NCBI GenBank assembly: GCA_002310075.1
Contig: DBXU01000070.1
Location: 1 to 9,666, forward strand
Length of the DNA stretch: 9,666 bases
Source of the DNA: Bacteroidales bacterium UBA1204
GTDB lineage: Bacteria; Bacteroidota; Bacteroidia; Bacteroidales; F082
Reading direction: 5' to 3'
Shown here: positions 1-5,843 of the stretch, piece after piece
Layout: the number at the start of each line of letters is the position of its first letter
Numbering within the stretch: position 1 is the stretch's first letter
Translations under genes and position numbers: made by a program
Notes under the pieces: model-generated
The model's input: only the letters and a program-made list of their open reading frames with translations
What the model was told of the DNA's origin: nothing
The model's database searches: none

Positions 1-326
1 TGTTCGAAGCCCAAGAACTTCAGCATGGAGACGTTGACAGCCTTGTGGAAACGGAGACCACCTTTGTAAGCGCCAAGAGCGGCGTTGTATTGGACACGGT
101 AGCCCAAGTTGGTCTGAACTTCGCCATTGCGGTCAACCCAGGTCACGCGGAACGTGAAGATACGATCAGGCTCAACAAGTCTTTCGACGATCTTAGCCTT
201 TTCGAACTCAGGATGCTGGTTGTAGACTTCCTCGATGGATTCGAGAACTTCGCGCACTGCTTGCAGATACTCATTTTCGCCCGGATGCTTAGCTTCCAGA
301 GCGGTCATAATTTCATTAACTTTCAT
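1..326 (-). CDS. gdhA: NADP-type glutamate dehydrogenase, N-terminal part (cut by window edge)
   Basis: Glutamate dehydrogenase interconverts 2-oxoglutarate plus ammonium and glutamate in the cytoplasm, usually in the assimilatory direction for this hexameric class. Only the first 108 codons are present; the gene runs off the left edge. The visible part is the start of the dimerisation/substrate-binding domain. It has ERLVEPDRIFTFRVTWVD around residues 48-65 and the glutamate-binding stretch GAYKGGLRFH around residues 85-94, followed by LKFLGFE; these match E. coli GdhA closely by eye. The usual GPYKGG reads GAYKGG here. The start at 326 is the first in-frame ATG after a good -7 element at 387-394. 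It lies downstream of the MORN lipoprotein gene on the same strand but has its own promoter, so it is probably a separate unit. NADP rather than NAD specificity is inferred from the family; the cofactor domain is not in view. Confidence 0.93.
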   Translation of the reverse strand, partial: MKVNEIMTALEAKHPGENEYLQAVREVLESIEEVYNQHPEFEKAKIVERLVEPDRIFTFRVTWVDRNGEVQTNLGYRVQYNAALGAYKGGLRFHKAVNVSMLKFLGFE

Positions 327-386
327 TTTTTGACTTTTATTAAGGTTTATTAACGTGTTTGATAAACTTCTTTATTTAAAGCGGTG

Positions 387-394
387 CAAAGTTA
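387..394 (-). promoter_or_regulatory. gdhA promoter, Bacteroidota -7 element
   Basis: On the minus strand this reads TAACTTTG followed by C, matching the Bacteroidota -7 consensus TAnnTTTG. A TTTG at 417-420 (minus strand) could be the -33 element; its 22-bp spacing is slightly longer than the usual 19-21. The start codon lies about 60 bases downstream, giving an AT-rich leader of roughly 50 bases. That leader contains a direct repeat TTAATAAA at 336-343 and 346-353. Function is inferred from the consensus match and position. Confidence 0.7.
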
Positions 395-417
395 GGACTT
401 TTATTTGAACAATTTCC

Positions 418-436
418 AAAATATTTGAAATATTTT
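418..436. repeat. Perfect AT-rich palindrome upstream of gdhA
   Basis: The sequence AAAATATTTGAAATATTTT is a perfect inverted repeat around the single central G at 427. It sits between the stop codon of the MORN lipoprotein gene and the gdhA -7 box, overlapping the candidate gdhA -33 element. Position and symmetry suit an operator for gdhA. A transcription terminator is less likely, because the stem is wholly A/T, the perfect repeat leaves no loop, and no GC clamp is present. Palindromes can arise by chance in AT-rich DNA, so the role is uncertain. Confidence 0.4.
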
Positions 437-448
437 CTCATTCCCAAT

Positions 449-1117
449 TCACTCTACATCATTTTGGAGATTGTCTGATTCAGAAACCACCTCACCATGC
501 TCATATTCAATTACTTTGACCACTACTCCATCAGGATTGTAACGGATTTCCTTACCATGTTTTTGGTTGTCAAGATAAGTCGCCTCCATACATTTGTAAC
601 CAGATTGATCAAATCCGACCTGTTTCCCTTTGCCCTTTTCATACTGGGCTTTGACTGCCAGTTGACCTTCGGGATAAAAAACCAACCATGAGCCGTCCAT
701 CATGTCGTCAACATATTGGCCATCCTGGAACACTTGCCCATTCTCATACCACTTCTTGCAGGGACCGTTGAGCTTCCCGTCGACATAATATTCCTCAGCA
801 GCCAAAATCCCTTTTTCAGTATAGGAATGGCGAACGCTATCCAACTTATCTTCCTTATACCAACATTCTTCTGCCATCTGTCCGTTTTCATGCCATCGAA
901 CCGATGGACCGTCTTTCTGGTCATGCTTATAAAACGCACGCATTTGCATTTTCCCATTGGGATAATACCAAATGCATTCGCCATCGAGTTTATCGTCGGT
1001 ATAACGCAACTCAGATTTGAGCTTGCCGTTATCCCAATACGATTTGCGCACTTTGTCTTGGCAAGAACAAAGAGCCAAGACAATAAAAGCCAACATCAAA
1101 GCAATCTGCTTTCTCAT
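449..1117 (-). CDS. Lipoprotein built of eight MORN-like (YwqK-type) repeats
   Basis: A 222-residue exported lipoprotein. Residues 1-18 form a signal sequence with a lipobox-like L16-C17-S18 before C19, the predicted lipidated cysteine. The rest is a tandem array resembling the MORN_2 repeats of the YwqK/COG2849 family: each unit has an aromatic pair, then x-(N/E/D)-G-(K/Q), then a segment ending around DG or HG. The central glycines fall at residues 31, 55, 79, 103, 127, 151, 173 and 197, a 24-residue period with one 22-residue unit. The start codon overlaps the stop of the upstream LysM-PBP gene as ATGA, which indicates translational coupling. YwqK is sometimes labelled an antitoxin component in databases, but nothing here supports a toxin-antitoxin role. 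The likely place of action is the periplasmic face of the inner or outer membrane. Specific function is unknown; a partnership with the coupled LysM protein is inference. Confidence 0.85.
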   Translation of the reverse strand: MRKQIALMLAFIVLALCSCQDKVRKSYWDNGKLKSELRYTDDKLDGECIWYYPNGKMQMRAFYKHDQKDGPSVRWHENGQMAEECWYKEDKLDSVRHSYTEKGILAAEEYYVDGKLNGPCKKWYENGQVFQDGQYVDDMMDGSWLVFYPEGQLAVKAQYEKGKGKQVGFDQSGYKCMEATYLDNQKHGKEIRYNPDGVVVKVIEYEHGEVVSESDNLQNDVE

Positions 1118-3330
1118 GGCTTTTTAAACGGATTGATTGGCTTCAATTCAATATCGGACTTGTCGTACTGGCAAGTCGACCAATACAGGTTTTCCAGACC
1201 GTTTCCTCTCCCCTTCTTGGCAAAATAGTAATGGGTATGGAACAGCGGAATGTCATAATAAGGCAAGCAATCCACCATGTCAGTGCCATAATTCATCAAG
1301 GCGTTGAGGAAATACCAACCCACGTCATAGCCTTCGAAAGCATAGTTCTGAGGTTCGCAGCCATATTTTCTCCTAAAGTCAAGCACAAAGCGCTTCACAT
1401 CAGGGTCGTTGTAGTCGACGAAGAAGTCGCTGACATAGATGGCATTCATCTGGAGCAAGTTCTCAACAAGGAGCTTCTCCAGCTTCGACCAATCGGTCAT
1501 GGCCACCAAAGTGATTGGATAACGATTGGCTGAACTTTTCAGGCTGTTGAGGATTTGGGTGGCAAACACGTTATCGTTACCATAAGCAAAGATGACGTTG
1601 TCTCTGACGCCAGAGAGCTCCGACCTCAGTCCGCCTATGTTACGGTTGGAGTAGCGTTTGACCGGGTTGGCCAGCACCACATCCTTAACGGTTCCATTCT
1701 CTAAATCGCTGGTCGAATAAGTCTGTCCTTCTACGTCGATGGTGGCAACCGTCTTATTACCCATTTCCATACGCCGGCTTTCTTTCCTGGCATATTCCAG
1801 AAAATCTTCGTTGGAAATGACCACCTCGTTATTCACCACCTTGTTGAGTTGTTCCTCAAGAAGATCCAGATATGGGATATCCTCGTCTTTTTCCTTGCTG
1901 AGGATGAACACGTTGGCATTGTTGTAATGGTTTTTCACAAGGCTGGCCATCTCAAGGATTCTGCCATAGCCACCAGGCTTGACCTTGATCACATTGGGAT
2001 TGCCGGTGGTGATGCTATCACGACGCGTGAGCGGATTGACCAAAATGATATCCTTGTCTTTGGCATAGGTTTCAACCACTGAGAAAGCTTTGCTGAAGAA
2101 AGGTCCCACGATCATGTCAATGTCTTGACCTTCGATTTGTTCCAAGGCCTGCTGAGCCGAAGAAACGCTTTCTGTGACGTCGATGACAGTCAAATCAAGT
2201 TTCATGCCTTTTTGATCCGTAATCTTTCGTGCCGCCATCACAAAGCCTTCATAAAACTGAAGGAAAGCCAATGGACGAGCCTTGTTTTTGCGTTCCGGTG
2301 TCATCGAAGAGCCTTCCGCCTCATAGAGATAGAGAGGCACCATCAGCGCGACTTTATAGCGTTTCCTCGCGTTCTCAGGCGATGCAATGCATTCGGGGAC
2401 CTCTTCGGGCTCCTCTTCAAAGAAGGGGCTCTCCGGTTCCTCAATGATGACAGGCTCCTCGACCTCCACCAATTCCGGAATCTCAGGTTCGGGGCTTTCA
2501 ACCCTAAGCACCTCGTCAATAGGAATCAGGACAACCTGATTTACAAACACATGAGAGCCAACAGAGATGTTCATCTCCCTAAACTCGTCTTCTGACACCT
2601 TCCAGCGCTTCAGCATCGAAGTAGTGCGTTCATTGAACTCCACCTTATGGACCAGATAGTCGTTTTCGTTCACGATGTTGGGAACCGCAATCACAGTGCC
2701 AACAGCTGGTGTATAGGACAAGTTGGGGTTGACAGCCTTGAAATCGGCGATGTCGATGCCAAACTTCTTGGCAATGTCATATAAATCCTCACCCGCTTGA
2801 ACCGTATAGTTACCTCCAACCTGCACGACCGAAGTGGGTTGAGGCTTGGGTTGGGGCTGAGGCTGAGGCTGCGGGGCCTCCGGAACAACGGGAACTGAAG
2901 GTGTAACAACTTCCGGCTCTTTCTCTAGCTCCTTTTCCGGTTCTTTTTCAGGTTCTTTCGGCTGAACGATTTGTGGGGGAATAGGCGTAACCGGCTTCTC
3001 AACCGTTGGCTTCGGTTCAACCGTTGGTTCCACAGGTGCTGAAGGCTCCATGGTTTTAACGACAGGAATACCTATCACGTTGCCAGCCTTAAGGCCGTCT
3101 TTCAGTTCAGGGTTGAGACGCTCTATTTCTTCAATAGAAACCTGATATGCATTTGAAATGCCGTAAAGCGTCTGGCCTTGGCGGACATAGTGCATATAGT
3201 ATTGCTTTCCGCCCACAGTGATGATTTCTTTCGAACGTTCGACGGGAGTCGGCGTCTGCGCCTGGGCCATAGGAGCCGCAAAGAACAATCCGAGCAAGAA
3301 TAGTATTATTAAGCTTTTTATGTATTTCAT
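1114..3330 (-). CDS. Secreted LysM-repeat protein fused to a periplasmic-binding-protein-like domain
   Basis: A 738-residue exported protein. Residues 1-24 are a signal peptide ending AQA before Q25. A clear LysM domain lies at about 45-90 (GQTLYGISNAY, later LNPELKDGL). A proline/glutamate-rich linker follows at 93-170, then a second LysM at about 174-218 (AGEDLYDIAKKF, NPNL). A degenerate third LysM-like segment lies at about 225-271, and an acidic linker at 277-316. From about 323 to the end is a type 1 periplasmic-binding-protein fold resembling the substrate-binding component of amino-acid ABC transporters (YKVALMVPLYL; DIDMIVGPFFSKAF; FEGYDVGWYFLNAL). LysM domains bind peptidoglycan N-acetylglucosamine, so the protein is probably anchored to the cell wall with a ligand-binding or partner-binding module. 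Two upstream in-frame ATGs, up to 3402, lie inside guaA and would bury the signal peptide, so 3330 is chosen. It follows guaA by 23 bp with no promoter visible between. No transporter permease is nearby, which argues for a structural or sensing role rather than uptake. Confidence 0.88.
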   Translation of the reverse strand: MKYIKSLIILFLLGLFFAAPMAQAQTPTPVERSKEIITVGGKQYYMHYVRQGQTLYGISNAYQVSIEEIERLNPELKDGLKAGNVIGIPVVKTMEPSAPVEPTVEPKPTVEKPVTPIPPQIVQPKEPEKEPEKELEKEPEVVTPSVPVVPEAPQPQPQPQPKPQPTSVVQVGGNYTVQAGEDLYDIAKKFGIDIADFKAVNPNLSYTPAVGTVIAVPNIVNENDYLVHKVEFNERTTSMLKRWKVSEDEFREMNISVGSHVFVNQVVLIPIDEVLRVESPEPEIPELVEVEEPVIIEEPESPFFEEEPEEVPECIASPENARKRYKVALMVPLYLYEAEGSSMTPERKNKARPLAFLQFYEGFVMAARKITDQKGMKLDLTVIDVTESVSSAQQALEQIEGQDIDMIVGPFFSKAFSVVETYAKDKDIILVNPLTRRDSITTGNPNVIKVKPGGYGRILEMASLVKNHYNNANVFILSKEKDEDIPYLDLLEEQLNKVVNNEVVISNEDFLEYARKESRRMEMGNKTVATIDVEGQTYSTSDLENGTVKDVVLANPVKRYSNRNIGGLRSELSGVRDNVIFAYGNDNVFATQILNSLKSSANRYPITLVAMTDWSKLEKLLVENLLQMNAIYVSDFFVDYNDPDVKRFVLDFRRKYGCEPQNYAFEGYDVGWYFLNALMNYGTDMVDCLPYYDIPLFHTHYYFAKKGRGNGLENLYWSTCQYDKSDIELKPINPFKKP
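2836..2874 (-). repeat. Hexamer-based PQ repeat in the LysM protein linker
   Basis: This stretch encodes residues 153-165, alternating P-Q and P-K, and contains tandem GGCTGA-like hexamers on the plus strand. Unit gain or loss would keep the reading frame, so the linker length can vary without disrupting the protein. It separates the first and second LysM domains. Confidence 0.7.
2911..2955 (-). repeat. EPEK tetrapeptide repeat in the LysM protein linker
   Basis: These bases encode residues 126-140, about four units of a 12-base repeat giving EPEK, EPEK, ELEK and EPE. The charged, proline-rich composition indicates an extended spacer between cell-wall-binding domains. The DNA units are imperfect copies, so the repeat is probably old or constrained at protein level. 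Confidence 0.65.
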
Positions 3331-3353
3331 AATTGTCTTAGTTATCACGTTAT

Positions 3354-4928
3354 TTACTCCCATTCGATGGTCGCAGGCGGTTTTGAAGAGATGTCGTAAC
3401 AAACACGATTGACGCCTTTCACCTTATTAATAATTTCATTTGACACCTTGGCCATGAAATCATAAGGCAGATGCACCCAATCGGCCGTCATACCGTCGGT
3501 GGAGATGACCGCACGAAGAGCAATGGTGTATTCGTAGCTACGCTCATCACCCATCACGCCCACCGATTTCACGGGCAGCAAGATGGTACCTGCTTGCCAG
3601 ATGCTATCGTAAAGGTTGTCGGCCATTTCGTTGGGATACGAGGCACTCGGCAGCTCACAAGGCCAGTTGCGCAAGCCTTTGATGAAAATATCGTCGGCAT
3701 CGCGGAGGATACGGAGCTTCTCTTCGGTGACCTCTCCCAAGATGCGGATGCCAAGGCTCGGCCCCGGGAAAGGATGTCGACCGATGAGTTCGCGCTTGAT
3801 ACCCAAGGCGCGGCCCACACGGCGCACCTCGTCCTTAAACAGCGAACGAAGCGGCTCCACAATCTTCAGGTTCATCTTCTCTGGAAGGCCGCCCACATTA
3901 TGGTGCGACTTGATCTTACAGCTCGGTCCGTTGACGCTCACGCTCTCGATGACATCAGGGTAGATGGTGCCTTGTGCCAGCCAACGCGCGCCCTCGATTT
4001 TTTGTGCCTCAGCGTCAAACACATCAATGAATGTCGAGCCAATGGCCTTGCGTTTGGCTTCAGGGTCAGTGACGCCTGCCAGCTTCTTCAGGAACAAAGG
4101 TCCGGAATGAACGCCGATGACGTTCAAGCCCATTTCTTTATAGGAATCAAGTACGTCTTCAAATTCGTTCTTGCGAAGCAAGCCGTTGTCGACGAAGATG
4201 CAAGTCAAGTTCTTCCCTATCGCCTTGTTGAGCAACACGGCTGCCACGGTGCTGTCGACGCCACCTGAGAGGCCGAGTATGACCTTGTCGTCGCCCAATT
4301 GCTGTTTCAGGCTCGCCACCGTGTTGTCAATGAAGGAGTCGGGCGTCCAATCGCCCTTGCAACCGCAGATGCCAAGCGCGAAATTGGCCAGCATCTGGGG
4401 GCCCTCCTTGGTGTGGAACACCTCGGGGTGGAACTGCACGGCATAGGTCTCCTCGCCTTCAATCTTATAGGCGGCATTCTCGACGTCGTCGGTCGAAGCG
4501 ATGACGCGGGCTCCCGTAGGCAGTTTGGCGATGGTATCACCATGGCTCATCCACACCTGACTTGTCTTGCTTACGCCTTTGAATAGCGGAGATGCCTCGT
4601 CAACTACAGTCAGCATGGCACGGCCATACTCACGGGCGATGGAGCCGTTGACCTCGCCGCCAAAGTGATGCGAGATGAATTGTGCACCATAGCAAATGCC
4701 CAACAACGGCAATTTACCCTTGATGCCTTCGAGATTGGCAATGGGAGCACGCTCGTCGCGCACCGAGAATGGGCTGCCGCTGAGGATCACGCCTTTCACG
4801 TTGGGGCCAATGGCAGGAATCTTGTTATAAGGATGTATTTCACAATAAACGTTCAACTCACGAAGACGGCGACCTATGAGTTGAGTCACCTGTGAGCCGA
4901 AGTCAAGGATGAGAATCATTTCTTGCAT
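3354..4928 (-). CDS. guaA: GMP synthase (glutamine-hydrolysing)
   Basis: GuaA converts XMP to GMP using ATP and ammonia released from glutamine, the last step of guanine nucleotide synthesis in the cytoplasm. At 524 residues it has the usual length. The class I glutamine amidotransferase domain covers about residues 4-190, with nucleophile C79 in LGICYGAQ and H167/E169 in QFHPEV completing the triad. The ATP-pyrophosphatase domain begins near 215 with the P-loop SGGVDS at 221-226. The C-terminal dimerisation domain has [17 protein letters not shown] and ends KPPATIEWE, the normal family terminus. All key residues look intact. The start at 4928 gives [13 protein letters not shown], like other Bacteroidales GuaA proteins. 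An upstream ATG at 4946 lies inside the predicted -7 box and is rejected; the ATG at 4919 remains possible. It is the first gene of a probable three-gene operon and is divergent from prsW. Confidence 0.98.
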   Translation of the reverse strand: MQEMILILDFGSQVTQLIGRRLRELNVYCEIHPYNKIPAIGPNVKGVILSGSPFSVRDERAPIANLEGIKGKLPLLGICYGAQFISHHFGGEVNGSIAREYGRAMLTVVDEASPLFKGVSKTSQVWMSHGDTIAKLPTGARVIASTDDVENAAYKIEGEETYAVQFHPEVFHTKEGPQMLANFALGICGCKGDWTPDSFIDNTVASLKQQLGDDKVILGLSGGVDSTVAAVLLNKAIGKNLTCIFVDNGLLRKNEFEDVLDSYKEMGLNVIGVHSGPLFLKKLAGVTDPEAKRKAIGSTFIDVFDAEAQKIEGARWLAQGTIYPDVIESVSVNGPSCKIKSHHNVGGLPEKMNLKIVEPLRSLFKDEVRRVGRALGIKRELIGRHPFPGPSLGIRILGEVTEEKLRILRDADDIFIKGLRNWPCELPSASYPNEMADNLYDSIWQAGTILLPVKSVGVMGDERSYEYTIALRAVISTDGMTADWVHLPYDFMAKVSNEIINKVKGVNRVCYDISSKPPATIEWE

Positions 4929-4943
4929 AAACGAAAATTTTGG

Positions 4944-4951
4944 CAAAAATA
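4944..4951 (-). promoter_or_regulatory. guaA promoter, Bacteroidota -7 element
   Basis: On the minus strand this reads TATTTTTG followed by C, matching TAnnTTTG. Transcription would begin only about ten bases before the ATG at 4928, giving a very short leader. No clear TTTG -33 element is found at 19-21 bp; a TTTG on this strand at 14-bp spacing is too close. The site that the -33 region should occupy overlaps the divergent prsW -7 box at 4975-4982. Confidence 0.65.
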
Positions 4952-4974
4952 AGGTTTTTCATGGACAAATTCCC

Positions 4975-4982
4975 TATTTTTG
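4975..4982 (+). promoter_or_regulatory. prsW promoter, Bacteroidota -7 element
   Basis: TATTTTTG followed by CAG matches TAnnTTTG. The prsW start codon is 25 bases downstream, so the leader is about 19 bases. The flanking CCTATnTTTGCAG is shared with the next promoter at 5814-5821. No convincing -33 TTTG is present; the expected position falls on the guaA -7 box. Confidence 0.65.
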
Positions 4983-5007
4983 CAGAAAAGAACAAAAAAA
5001 CAAAGCA

Positions 5008-5808
5008 ATGACCACGCTTTTACTCGCCCTGTCCATTCTACCCGTCATCTTGTTGATGATTTTCATCTATCGTGCTGACAAATACCAGAAAGAACCCATA
5101 AAATCCTTGGCTAAAGCCTTTATCGGCGGCATGATTGCCATTCCTTTGGACATACTTTTGGTCAACCTAATCAATAGCGTGATTTATTCCAACACGGTTT
5201 TCCACACTGCATTCATGAATGCCGGCCTGCCGGAAGAGCTTTCCAAGTTCATCATATTCATGATTTTCATCTGGCGTGACAAGAACTTTGACGAATACAT
5301 GGATGGCATCGTTTACGCCACCTTCATCGGTCTCGGCTTCGCTTGCGTTGAAAACATCATGTATGTCTTCGGTGCTTCGACTGAGTCGCTACAAACCGGT
5401 GTTGCAACAGGCGTCGTCAGAGGCTTGCTCTCTGTTCCTGGCCACTTCCTCTTCGGCGTGCTGATGGGTTATTTCCTTTCGATGGCGAAGTTCCACAAGG
5501 AAAAGCGTGGGATGTACCTCCTGATTGCCTTGCTGTCAGCCGCCGCCGGCCATGGCCTCTTCGACTGGCTGCTGATGGTCAGCGAAGCCCTCGGTCCCGG
5601 CATCGGCACCGTCATATACCTCGCCTTCCTCTGGGGCGATATCAAACTGTGGAAAATCGGCATCAAATATATCCGCCAACAACAAGAGAATTCAAGGCTG
5701 CAGGCTGAAAACGACCATTCCGACGATGGTCCCGACATCGGATTGCCCAACCTGAACTACGACCCAGAATACAAGCAAATCGACTGGAATGCAGGCAATA
5801 GACAATAA
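5008..5808 (+). CDS. prsW: PrsW-family intramembrane metalloprotease-like protein
   Basis: A 266-residue polytopic membrane protein of the PrsW family, related to the CPBP/ABI (CAAX protease-like) superfamily. Bacillus PrsW makes the first cut in the anti-sigma factor RsiW. The characteristic motifs are in order: EExxK at E76-E77-K80, FxxxE at F111-E115, HxxxG at H146-G150 and HxxxD at H182-D186, all within or beside hydrophobic segments. About seven or eight membrane segments are apparent between residues 2 and 220. A hydrophilic cytosolic-type tail of about 45 residues follows (QQQENSRLQAENDHSDDGPD), which looks variable. The start at 5008 is chosen because it follows the -7 element at 4975-4982 by a normal distance; the longer reading from 4909 begins upstream of that promoter, inside guaA. 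No sigma/anti-sigma pair is in view, so the substrate is unknown. The gene symbol reflects family membership rather than proven orthology. Confidence 0.85.
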   Translation: MTTLLLALSILPVILLMIFIYRADKYQKEPIKSLAKAFIGGMIAIPLDILLVNLINSVIYSNTVFHTAFMNAGLPEELSKFIIFMIFIWRDKNFDEYMDGIVYATFIGLGFACVENIMYVFGASTESLQTGVATGVVRGLLSVPGHFLFGVLMGYFLSMAKFHKEKRGMYLLIALLSAAAGHGLFDWLLMVSEALGPGIGTVIYLAFLWGDIKLWKIGIKYIRQQQENSRLQAENDHSDDGPDIGLPNLNYDPEYKQIDWNAGNRQ

Positions 5809-5813
5809 TTTCC

Positions 5814-5821
5814 TATCTTTG
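5814..5821 (+). promoter_or_regulatory. Promoter of the YchF-like gene, Bacteroidota -7 element
   Basis: TATCTTTG followed by CAG matches TAnnTTTG and begins six bases after the prsW stop codon. The next start codon is 22 bases downstream, giving a leader of about 16 bases. The -33 region would lie within the last prsW codons, and no clear TTTG is seen there. The site suggests that the YchF-like gene and idi can be transcribed independently of prsW. Confidence 0.6.
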
Positions 5822-5843
5822 CAGCAAATTAAAACACATCATT

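Noticed and set aside
418..436. Palindrome as an intrinsic terminator for the MORN lipoprotein gene
   Set aside because: The stem is all A/T with a one-base centre, so the RNA hairpin would be weak, with no GC-rich clamp.
449..1117. MORN/YwqK protein as a toxin-antitoxin component
   Set aside because: The label is inherited from database naming. The protein is an exported lipoprotein coupled to a cell-wall protein gene, and no toxin gene is adjacent.
2125..2595. Open frame of 156 codons on the plus strand opposite the LysM protein
   Set aside because: Antisense shadow of a clear gene with domain structure; no promoter or start context supports it.
3331..3402. Longer start for the LysM-PBP protein at 3402
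   Set aside because: The extension overlaps the end of guaA and would place 24 residues before a normal signal peptide; the ATG at 3328-3330 begins directly with the signal sequence.
3471..4268. Long open frame (265 codons) on the plus strand antisense to guaA
   Set aside because: It lies wholly inside an intact, well-conserved gene on the other strand. Its translation looks like no protein I recognise, and it is best explained by GC-biased codon use in guaA.
4909..5007. Longer start for the PrsW protein at 4909
   Set aside because: The extension begins inside guaA, upstream of the predicted promoter, and adds 33 residues not typical of the family before the first membrane segment.
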